From positions 1 through 25,385 of the forward strand of contig JASFYX010000062.1 in the NCBI GenBank assembly GCA_045046885.1: a stretch of DNA of 25,385 nt. The letters are read 5' to 3'. Positions 15,373 through 22,195 of this stretch are shown in pieces (the stretch's first letter is position 1; each line of letters begins with the position of its first letter). Source of the stretch: CG1-02-35-72 sp045046885. GTDB lineage: Bacteria; Bacteroidota; Bacteroidia; Flavobacteriales; Flavobacteriaceae. The notes beneath the pieces were generated by a model. The model was not told the origin of the DNA, ran no database searches, and worked only from the letters and a program-made list of their open reading frames with translations. Both the position numbers and the translations under genes were made by a program.

Positions 15373-16293
15373 ATGAGTACATTTATTCCTTTAAAATTGA
15401 TTCTTATGCAGATACCTCACATACCCAATCTTATTTATTATGCTATTCCCGTTTTTGTAGCTTTAATTGCTATAGAAGTGCTTATTTCTAACAAAATGAA
15501 ATTAAAAACCTATCTATTTAAAGATGCGGTTACCTCTATTAGTATGGGCTTAGGTAACGTTGCTGTTAATATTATTGCCAAAGGATTGGTTTTAGGAGCA
15601 CTTGTTTATATGTATCAATTTAGGTTGTTTGCCATTCCTTTTACATGGTGGAGTTGGCTGTTAATTCTTTTTGCCGAAGATTTTACCTATTATTGGTTTC
15701 ACCGCATCAGTCACGAAAATCGTTTTTTTTGGGCTTCTCATATCATACACCATTCATCTCAACACTACAATTTAAGTACCGCTTTACGTCAAACGTGGAC
15801 AGGCAGTTTTATGTCATTCGTCTTTTGGTTGTGGTTGCCTTTAATAGGATTTCATCCCGTTATGATTCTCACGCAAATGTCTATCAGCTTATTATATCAA
15901 TTTTGGATTCATACCGAAACAATTGATAAACTCCCTAAGTGGTTTGAAGCTGTTTTTAACACCCCTTCACACCATCGTGTCCATCATGCTACGAATCCAC
16001 AGTATCTAGACCGCAATCATGCCGGTATTTTTATTATTTGGGATAAACTATTTGGAACGTTTGAACCCGAAGTTGAAAAACCTGTTTACGGACTCACTAA
16101 AAATATAGATAGTTTTAATCCGCTTTACGTCGCTTTTCACGAATGGGTTGCTATGCTTAAAGATGTTTTTACAAGTAAAACCAATCTGTATAAACGCTTT
16201 TTATATTTTATTAAACCTCCTGGTTGGAAACATGATGGTTCAGGTATTCTATCTTCAGATTTACGAAAGGACTGGGACCAAATTAAAAAATAA
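15373..16293 (+). CDS. Sterol desaturase / fatty acid hydroxylase family membrane protein
   Basis: The 306-residue product has several membrane helices (about 20-40, 55-80, 92-108, 145-180). It carries the di-iron histidine motifs of the family: HRISH at 110-114, HIIHH at 123-127 and HHRVHH at 200-205, plus His216 in DRNHAG. These enzymes use oxygen to hydroxylate or desaturate lipid substrates in the membrane; the actual substrate here is unknown. Translation may start at residue 1 or at Met12 (MQIPHIPNL), which immediately precedes the first hydrophobic stretch. A degenerate second copy of its 3' end lies at 17070-17320, beyond the lipoprotein gene. Confidence 0.88.
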   Translation: MSTFIPLKLILMQIPHIPNLIYYAIPVFVALIAIEVLISNKMKLKTYLFKDAVTSISMGLGNVAVNIIAKGLVLGALVYMYQFRLFAIPFTWWSWLLILFAEDFTYYWFHRISHENRFFWASHIIHHSSQHYNLSTALRQTWTGSFMSFVFWLWLPLIGFHPVMILTQMSISLLYQFWIHTETIDKLPKWFEAVFNTPSHHRVHHATNPQYLDRNHAGIFIIWDKLFGTFEPEVEKPVYGLTKNIDSFNPLYVAFHEWVAMLKDVFTSKTNLYKRFLYFIKPPGWKHDGSGILSSDLRKDWDQIKK

Positions 16294-16355
16294 CAGTTAT
16301 CTATCATGGCATAATTGTTGGTTGCAAGTAGTTTTATCTAACTAAAAAATAAATT

Positions 16356-17021
16356 ATGAAGCATTTACTAAATTTTAAAATAGAAAATTTCAACCAACCT
16401 TTAATCTATTGTTCAATTATTTTTTTAATGCTACTTAGTGTTTCCTGCGGTCAGGAATCACAATCTTCTAAAAAACCAGAAAGTGAATTGATAAAGAGAG
16501 TCAAAGCTGTTCAGCGACAAATAATGATACAAGGAAATGTTAGTGAAGAAGAAGAACTAGCATTAAAGAGTTTAGCTAGTCTTGTTTCTCAGGATGATAG
16601 CTTTGGTAGTCGTGGTTTTGATGGCACGATTATATTAAAAGATGTAGAATATGCACCTATTTATAATGGTTGTGAAGGGCTTTCTGAAGAGGGAACAAAA
16701 AAATGTTTTAACGAAAGTATCGTAAAATTTATAAAACAAGAGTTCGACTCAAGTATCGCTAATGCTTTAGATATTTCAGAACCAAAACAGGTAGCAGCTT
16801 TTTTTGTAATTGATAAAAACGGAAACCTGTCAGGTATGAAAATTAGAGATACAGAGTTGACAATTCAGGCAGAAATAGCGAGGGTGCTAAAAAAAATACC
16901 CAAAATGAAACCCGCCACGCAAGAGGGTATTAATGTCTCTGTGTTGTGTTCAATGTTAGTAACATATGGTAGTGAATTAAAAATTGAGTTAATGTATATT
17001 CCTGAAGGATTGGTTGAGTAA
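16356..17021 (+). CDS. Lipoprotein with TonB C-terminal-like domain
   Basis: The 221-residue product has a long N-terminus, a hydrophobic stretch (about 16-29) and a lipobox SVSC with Cys31. A charged, probably helical linker follows (40-85). Residues about 98-205 resemble the TonB C-terminal domain found in flavobacterial proteins: YAPIYNGCEGLSEEGTKKCF, then a helix, FFVIDKNGNLSGMKIRD, and ARVLKKIPKMKPATQEGINV. The paired cysteines (C106, C117) are typical of that group. Instead of the membrane helix and proline-rich linker of energy-transducing TonB, this one has a lipid anchor, so an energy-coupling role is doubtful. It lies between the intact desaturase gene and a degenerate copy of its 3' end. 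Partner is unknown. Confidence 0.75.
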   Translation: MKHLLNFKIENFNQPLIYCSIIFLMLLSVSCGQESQSSKKPESELIKRVKAVQRQIMIQGNVSEEEELALKSLASLVSQDDSFGSRGFDGTIILKDVEYAPIYNGCEGLSEEGTKKCFNESIVKFIKQEFDSSIANALDISEPKQVAAFFVIDKNGNLSGMKIRDTELTIQAEIARVLKKIPKMKPATQEGINVSVLCSMLVTYGSELKIELMYIPEGLVE

Positions 17022-17046
17022 AAATTAAGTCCTAAAATATCTTCTG

Positions 17047-17058
17047 TTATAATTATAA
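17047..17058. repeat. 12-bp perfect palindrome ttataattataa
   Basis: An AT-only palindrome between the lipoprotein stop codon and the start of the desaturase-like fragment. It could be chance, a weak hairpin or a junction mark of the rearrangement. No T-tract follows. Confidence 0.4.
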
Positions 17059-17069
17059 GTAGTAGGTAA

Positions 17070-17320
17070 ATAATTTGGAATAAAATGTTTGGCACTTTTG
17101 AGCCCAAAGTTGAAAAACTATTTACGGGCTCACTAAAACATTACAAGTTTTAATCCGCTTTACGTCGCTTTTCACGAATGGTTTGCCATGCTAAAAGATA
17201 TTTTTACAAGTAAAACCAATCTTTATAAACGCTTGCTTTATCTTATAAAACCACCCGGATGGCATCATGACGGGACCGGACAGTTGTCATCAGATTTAAG
17301 AAAGGCTTGGGGAAAAAATA
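17070..17320 (+). pseudogene. Degenerate duplicate of the sterol desaturase 3' end
   Basis: About 250 bases align with 16032-16285 of the intact desaturase gene. Matching stretches include IIWNKMFGTFEPKVEK (IIWDKLFGTFEPEVEK in the intact copy), FNPLYVAFHEW, LKDIFTSKTNLYKR and IKPPGWHHDGTG with SSDLRKAWG. Two single-base deletions, near 17120 (after gttgaaaaac) and near 17145 (in the run before ttttaatccg), put it in three successive frames. There is no 5' part and no histidine-motif region. It is clearly diverged from the intact copy, so it is not a recent duplication. Its last frame reads through into the 3' end of the convergent gene at 17322, which suggests the rearrangement ended at that gene's boundary. 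Confidence 0.9.
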
Positions 17321-17321
17321 A

Positions 17322-18386
17322 TTACCAATCAAATCTAATACCAAATGCCATATTGTTTTGCTCAATACTATTATCTTTAAACAGCGAATTTAGATAGTAT
17401 CGTACAAATAAACTGGTATCTCTATGTCCTATAAAGGCATTGAGTCCGTAAAGAAAATTGTTTACATTAAAATCGCCTTTCTTAACATCTTTAACCTTTA
17501 CATCGTTTACGTCATACTTTAAAATTTGTTTGGTTTTAAGGTTAAATCCTAAAAAACCACCCAACCCCATTTTAAAACCTCGGTTAGGTCTAAATTGAAT
17601 ATCAGAATCGTCATTATAAGGTCTGCTAAAATCCATTTCTAAATAGGCAGGGAAGATAAGTTGAATATTTTTAAATTTAGATTTTTCTAAATTATTTGTG
17701 TGGACTTGTAAATTTGTTGTGTTGCCAATAACTTCAAAAAACTGATTTTGTTTGGGTTGCAAGACACTATATATTACTGATAAGCCAAAATCGACATAAA
17801 ACAACCCACTATTTTTAAATAAGCGTGTTTTATTATTCGATCCTAATTCAAAATAATGCGATTTCCAAAAGTTAAACTCAGAATTATCTAAACTGCTAAA
17901 ATTGTCGTTAGTCAACAAATTATTAACGCCAAGAGATACTACCGTATAAGTATGCGTTCTTCTATGCCAATAATTTCTATGACGGTGTCTGTAGTAATTT
18001 TTACTATAATCTACATCAAATCCTCCGATACTAAACCGTTTACTATTCTCTTTTTTATATAAAGTTTTATCGACGACTTCATTTTTTATAAGATGTCTTA
18101 AATTACTTTCAATCGGCGCTATTCTAAGTTGAATTTTCTTGGCGGTTTCTAAGGCTGCTTTTTCTTTAAATTTCTGTGCTTCATCTGCTGTAATTTCTTG
18201 ATTATTCTGGCGTCTTGTAATATCTTTAATAGCTTCTTTTAGCAAACCGCGTTCTTCTGATGTTATTTTTTCAATCTTAATTTTTAGCACTTTTACTTTT
18301 TCTTCAAAAGTTTTGTCTTGGGCATAGACAGCACTACAAAAATTAAATATTAGAACACCAATTAAAATATATATCTCTTTTTTCAT
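17322..18386 (-). CDS. Secreted coiled-coil plus outer-membrane-barrel-like protein of a sigma factor operon
   Basis: The 354-residue product has a signal peptide (about 1-22, ending VYAQ). A charged helical region (24-110) looks coiled-coil, with KVLKIKIEKITSEERG and ADEAQKFKEKAA. A striking His/Arg/Tyr cluster YYRHRHRNYWHRRTH follows (131-145). The remainder is aromatic, beta-patterned sequence ending in FGIRFDW, with the terminal aromatic residue typical of outer-membrane barrels. I do not recognise a named family. It is the third gene of an operon with a sigma factor and a single-pass membrane protein; two bases separate it from the latter. It could be an envelope component controlled by, or reporting to, that sigma factor; this is inferred from position. 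Confidence 0.75.
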   Translation of the reverse strand: MKKEIYILIGVLIFNFCSAVYAQDKTFEEKVKVLKIKIEKITSEERGLLKEAIKDITRRQNNQEITADEAQKFKEKAALETAKKIQLRIAPIESNLRHLIKNEVVDKTLYKKENSKRFSIGGFDVDYSKNYYRHRHRNYWHRRTHTYTVVSLGVNNLLTNDNFSSLDNSEFNFWKSHYFELGSNNKTRLFKNSGLFYVDFGLSVIYSVLQPKQNQFFEVIGNTTNLQVHTNNLEKSKFKNIQLIFPAYLEMDFSRPYNDDSDIQFRPNRGFKMGLGGFLGFNLKTKQILKYDVNDVKVKDVKKGDFNVNNFLYGLNAFIGHRDTSLFVRYYLNSLFKDNSIEQNNMAFGIRFDW

Positions 18387-18388
18387 TA

Positions 18389-19033
18389 TTAATTATTTTT
18401 TGGATTTAAAATATCTTTCACTGTTTTAGAGCCCGATTTAAGTGTTAAAATAATTTTTTCGGGTAAAGGTTTGTTTATTTCTATTTCGAGTTCAAAAAGC
18501 ATCTGCAAAGCATTCACTTTTAAGCTATCTCCTTTTAAAGCTGTAAGCTGCGCTTTTGAAGAAGCCAATAAAGCATCTAATTCAGAATCTGACACTCTCA
18601 ATAATTTTTCCGAATATTTAAAATGAGGCTTTTTAAATAAATCAACTTGGTTAATTGCGGACATATTGCCTAGTGTACGATAGATTTGTCTCATTTTAAG
18701 ATTAGGCAAACGCTGAATTTTATTATGATTTACTTTACTCACTACTAAAGGCATAGTTGATTTATCTTCATATTTTTTAGGTAATAGCGGTACTTTATTT
18801 ACATCGGTTACCGTATTTTTAACAGGTTTTTGAGGTGATGACCATCGGAAAGTAATCGAAAAAACAAAGAACAACACAGCTGCGGCTACAGCTATTATTT
18901 TGTAAAAAGACAAATTTCTTTTAGAAGATATCAGTATTTTTTTATCCATCAATCGGTCAAAAGCATAGGGGCTTACTTTTAATTGACGCTGCTTAAAATC
19001 GGAGACGATTAATTGTTCAATGTCCTTTTCCAT
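18389..19033 (-). CDS. Single-pass inner-membrane protein, possible anti-sigma factor
   Basis: The 214-residue product has a short cytoplasmic N-terminus (1-42), one membrane helix (about 43-61, FYKIIAVAAAVLFFVFSIT) and a periplasmic part of about 150 residues that is rich in Lys, Leu and Ser. I do not see the classical HxxxCxxC zinc motif of anti-sigma proteins or a FecR domain. Its position is typical of anti-sigma factors: it overlaps the upstream sigma factor gene by 17 bases and has the right topology. The periplasmic part includes LDALLASSKAQLTALKG and a C-terminal ILTLKSGSKTVKDIL. The role is inferred from topology and context. Confidence 0.65.
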   Translation of the reverse strand: MEKDIEQLIVSDFKQRQLKVSPYAFDRLMDKKILISSKRNLSFYKIIAVAAAVLFFVFSITFRWSSPQKPVKNTVTDVNKVPLLPKKYEDKSTMPLVVSKVNHNKIQRLPNLKMRQIYRTLGNMSAINQVDLFKKPHFKYSEKLLRVSDSELDALLASSKAQLTALKGDSLKVNALQMLFELEIEINKPLPEKIILTLKSGSKTVKDILNPKNN

Positions 19034-19580
19034 GAGTCGTTTTTTTTAAATTTGTATAAGCCGTTTGTAATTTCTTTTTGGCTTTAAAGTAACGCGATCT
19101 TGAGGTCATCTCGGTTATACTTAACAGTTTGGCAATTTCTTTGTGTTTATAACCTTCAACGGCAAAAAGATTAAATATAACACGCCAAGAATTGGGTAGC
19201 TTATCAATTAATATTTGTAAATCGCTTATATCATCTTCTGCTTGAATCTCTTGATGAACATCTTTAAAAACATGGGCATCCTCAACAAAAACCAACTTAT
19301 CTTCTTTGCGCAAAGCCGATAAACATTCATTAATCATAATACGCCGTATCCAACCTTCAAAACTTCCCTTGTTTTTAAAAGTGTCTAGTCTTTTAAAGAC
19401 TTTTAAAAAGCCGTTGAGCATTAATTCTTCAGATTTGTGCCTGTCTGTAATATACTGCCGACAAACACCCAACATTTTAGATGAAAATTGGTTAAATAAC
19501 ACTTCCTGTGCTTCACGGTTATTTTGCTTAACCTTTTTAATTAAAAGTACCTGATTTTTATGCAAGGGAATGACTTTCAA
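19017..19580 (-). CDS. ECF-like sigma-70 family RNA polymerase sigma factor (TTG start)
   Basis: The 187-residue product has region 2 (about 20-95: QYITDRHKSEELMLNGFLKVFKRLDTF, then GSFEGWIRRIMINECLSALRKED) and region 4 (about 128-180: LPNSWRVIFNLFAVEGYKHKEIAKLLSITEMTSRSRYFKAKKKL). This is the two-domain layout of ECF sigma factors. There is no ATG near the start: the frame opens at TTG (19578-19580), with a TAG two codons upstream, and another TTG lies five codons in. A weak start could keep basal levels low. It overlaps the next gene, a single-pass membrane protein, by 17 bases. I found no clear -7 box upstream, so it may respond to a non-housekeeping promoter, possibly its own. Confidence 0.85.
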   Translation of the reverse strand: MKVIPLHKNQVLLIKKVKQNNREAQEVLFNQFSSKMLGVCRQYITDRHKSEELMLNGFLKVFKRLDTFKNKGSFEGWIRRIMINECLSALRKEDKLVFVEDAHVFKDVHQEIQAEDDISDLQILIDKLPNSWRVIFNLFAVEGYKHKEIAKLLSITEMTSRSRYFKAKKKLQTAYTNLKKTTHGKGH

Positions 19581-19660
19581 AATCTATTTTTAGTATGCCT
19601 TTAACTAGAAGACGCAAAAAGTGTACTAAATGTTTCGTTTTTTGTGAAAAATATTTTCAA

Positions 19661-22105
19661 CTAGTAATTATCAACATCAATTATAAAGCGAACTGACCTA
19701 AATTCGGCTATACTTTCAAAGCTATTTCTAACTTTTATTATCTGATTTTTAGAAACGGTTAAATGCCGATTTTTAGGCAATTTTATCAAAAATGTCTTGA
19801 TATACTGATTTCTAATACGCGAAACGGATGGCTCACTTGGCCCTAAGACATCATCCCTAAATATTTGTTTAAACGATTTTTCTAACCACAAACATGCTCT
19901 GTAAAGTTTATGCGGGTCTTTGTGTTTTACAACAATCTTTACCAAACGGACAAAAGGCGGATATTTATGTTGCAGGCGCTCTTGTAACTGCTCTTTGTAC
20001 ATCGCTTTATAATCGTGGTCACAGACTTGTTGTAAAACGGGATGATGCGGGTTATAAGTTTGTATCAGGACTTTACCACGGCTATTTCTGCCAGCACGAC
20101 CTGCCACTTGTTGTAATAACTGAAAACTGCGCTCGTGGGCTCTAAAATCGGGATAATTAAGCATGCTATCGGCCAACATAACACCGACTAAGGTGACTTT
20201 AGAAAAGTCTAATCCTTTGGCCAACATCTGTGTCCCGACCAATATTTTGGTTTGCCCTTCTTGAAAATCGTTTATTAATTTCTGATAAGCGTACTTGCCA
20301 CGTGTGGTATCAAAATCCATACGACCAATGGGCGCTTCGGGATAAAATTCGTGTAAAGCGTTGGCTATTTGCTCTGTACCAAATCCGCGTGTATCTAAAG
20401 ACGGATTGCCACAGGCTTTACACTGTGCTGGCATATTTTCACTATATCCGCAATAATGACATTGCAAGTTGTGTTTGAGTTTGTGATAAGTCAGACTGAC
20501 ATCACAATTAGGGCAATGTGGTGTTGTGCCACAAGTATTACAAGTTACAACAGGGGCATAACCACGACGATTCTGAAAAATAATAATCTGTTCGTTTAAC
20601 GACAATGTTTCTGAAATAGCCGTTAATAAAACAGTAGAAAAAATACCTTTCATCTGTTTCTTTTTATACTGCTCTTTTAAATCGATTAGCTCAATATGAG
20701 GTTGCTCACCATCGCCATAGCGTTCTGAAAGTGTAGCCAATCCGAATTTTTCTTGTTGCGCATTGTAAAAACTCTCTAATGATGGCGTGGCACTTCCCAA
20801 GATGACCTTAGCTTTATGCTGATTTGCAAGAACTATGGCTGCATCACGGGCATGATACCGTGGTGCTGGATCGAATTGCTTATACGATGTTTCTTGTTCT
20901 TCATCAACTATAATCAAACCTAAATTTGTAAAAGGCAACAATACAGCAGACCGTGCCCCAATTATTATTTGTGCTTTAGGACTTTTTTGTAGCAATTGCT
21001 GCCACACTTCTACCCTTTCGTTTAAACTGTATTTGGAATGAAAAACGGCCAATTTATCACCAAAAAATATTTGCAATCTGTATATGAGTTGGGTTGTTAA
21101 GGCAATCTCTGGTAAGAGAAATAAAATCTGTTTGTCGGCCTTTAAAGTTTGTGCAATCAGACGCATATACACTTCAGTTTTACCACTAGATGTAATGCCG
21201 TGTAGCAGACACACATCATTGTTTTTAAAGCTATTATTTATAGCTTCGAAAGCTTTGTCTTGTGCTTTAGAAAGTTTGGCGATGGTTTTAACTTCACCTT
21301 TAAATTGCACACGATCAATGCGTTCTAAAAATATTTCGAAAAACCCTTTATCAGCTAAAGCATTTAAAATAGCTATACTTGTTTTGGCTTGTTTTAAGAA
21401 TTTTGAAACAACCAGGTTTTTATCACTTTGAGGATTTACAGAAAAATACTGCAAAACCAAATAGCGTTGTTTGGGCGCATTTTTAAGGTTTTCTAAAAAG
21501 CTATTTAAAGCTTCTTTATTTTTATATGTTTCGGTTAGCTTAAAGTACTTTTCGTATTTGGGCTTGTATTGTTCAAATAAGGCTTCTTTTAATTCTATAA
21601 GCCCTTTTTTTAACAATTGTTGGATTTTACCTACTACATGTTTACGCTGTAAAATAGCACTGACATCCTTTATTTTGAGCTCTTTTTGGTGCTGTAGAGC
21701 TTCAAAAATTAAAAACTCGTCGTCTGATAGAGAAGGTTCGTCTTTAAAAGAAGGGTTTTTAACTATCAGTGTTTCACTCTCAAGTAAAAAAGCCGAAGGT
21801 AAAGCCGCGCGTAAAACTTCACCTAAAGTACAGGTATAATAGTTGGCTAACCATTGCCAATGTATAAATTGTTGTGCCGTTATAAGCGGCTCTGTATCTA
21901 ATATTTGATAGACGCTCTTTGCCTCGTAAACTTCAGGTTCTTTATCGTGCAGATTAGCCACAATTGCGGTGTGCAACTTCGATTTCCCAAAAGGGACAAC
22001 CACACGCATACCTGCTTTTAAAATTGCAGCCTCATCTTGTGTTATTTTATAAGTAAATAACTTTTGAAGCGGAATGGGTAATATGACGTTTACAAAATGA
22101 GGCAC
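19661..22105 (-). CDS. priA: Primosomal replication restart helicase PriA
   Basis: The 814-residue product has the N-terminal 3'-DNA-binding domain (about 5-105, VNVILPIPLQKLFTYK). A superfamily 2 helicase core follows with Walker A GITSSGKTE (303-311) and DEEQ box VDEEQETSYKQ (401-404). The eight-cysteine zinc module comprises C522, C525, C531, C534, C549, C552, C562 and C565. RRGY and the QMLAKGLDF and VAGRAGR motifs complete the helicase. PriA reloads the replisome at stalled or collapsed forks. The start codon is GTG: the frame is closed by a TAA two codons upstream and no nearby ATG fits the family start. It is followed by an 80-base gap and then the sigma factor operon. Confidence 0.96.
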   Translation of the reverse strand: MPHFVNVILPIPLQKLFTYKITQDEAAILKAGMRVVVPFGKSKLHTAIVANLHDKEPEVYEAKSVYQILDTEPLITAQQFIHWQWLANYYTCTLGEVLRAALPSAFLLESETLIVKNPSFKDEPSLSDDEFLIFEALQHQKELKIKDVSAILQRKHVVGKIQQLLKKGLIELKEALFEQYKPKYEKYFKLTETYKNKEALNSFLENLKNAPKQRYLVLQYFSVNPQSDKNLVVSKFLKQAKTSIAILNALADKGFFEIFLERIDRVQFKGEVKTIAKLSKAQDKAFEAINNSFKNNDVCLLHGITSSGKTEVYMRLIAQTLKADKQILFLLPEIALTTQLIYRLQIFFGDKLAVFHSKYSLNERVEVWQQLLQKSPKAQIIIGARSAVLLPFTNLGLIIVDEEQETSYKQFDPAPRYHARDAAIVLANQHKAKVILGSATPSLESFYNAQQEKFGLATLSERYGDGEQPHIELIDLKEQYKKKQMKGIFSTVLLTAISETLSLNEQIIIFQNRRGYAPVVTCNTCGTTPHCPNCDVSLTYHKLKHNLQCHYCGYSENMPAQCKACGNPSLDTRGFGTEQIANALHEFYPEAPIGRMDFDTTRGKYAYQKLINDFQEGQTKILVGTQMLAKGLDFSKVTLVGVMLADSMLNYPDFRAHERSFQLLQQVAGRAGRNSRGKVLIQTYNPHHPVLQQVCDHDYKAMYKEQLQERLQHKYPPFVRLVKIVVKHKDPHKLYRACLWLEKSFKQIFRDDVLGPSEPSVSRIRNQYIKTFLIKLPKNRHLTVSKNQIIKVRNSFESIAEFRSVRFIIDVDNY

Positions 22106-22107
22106 TC

Positions 22108-22128
22108 TTTACTTTTTAAAAAAGTAAA
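22108..22128. repeat. AT-rich near-perfect palindrome just upstream of priA
   Basis: Arms tttacttttt (22108-22117) and aaaaagtaaa (22119-22128) are exact complements around one base. It lies directly before the priA GTG (on the minus strand) and partly overlaps the 29-bp element shared with position 23866. It could bind a dimeric regulator or form a cruciform; a 1-base loop makes an RNA hairpin of the full length impossible. Confidence 0.5.
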
Positions 22129-22150
22129 AATAAGTGTTATTAGCGAATTT
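22122..22150 (-). repeat. Copy 1 of a 29-bp element downstream of T9SS-tail genes
   Basis: On the minus strand this starts aaattcgctaataacactta and lies 46 bases after the stop codon of the NHL-propeller gene. It matches 23866-23894 at 28 of 29 positions. Confidence 0.8.
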
Positions 22151-22195
22151 ATTTTACGATAATCCAATTATTTAAAAGTTGTTTATTTAATAATC

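Noticed and set aside
17188..17397. Plus-strand 69-codon open frame as an independent small gene
   Set aside because: Its first two-thirds is the decayed desaturase 3' end, and the rest reads antisense through the neighbouring gene, so it is part of the pseudogene.
19894..21839. Plus-strand open frames across priA
   Set aside because: They are antisense to intact helicase and zinc motifs and show no independent coding signal.
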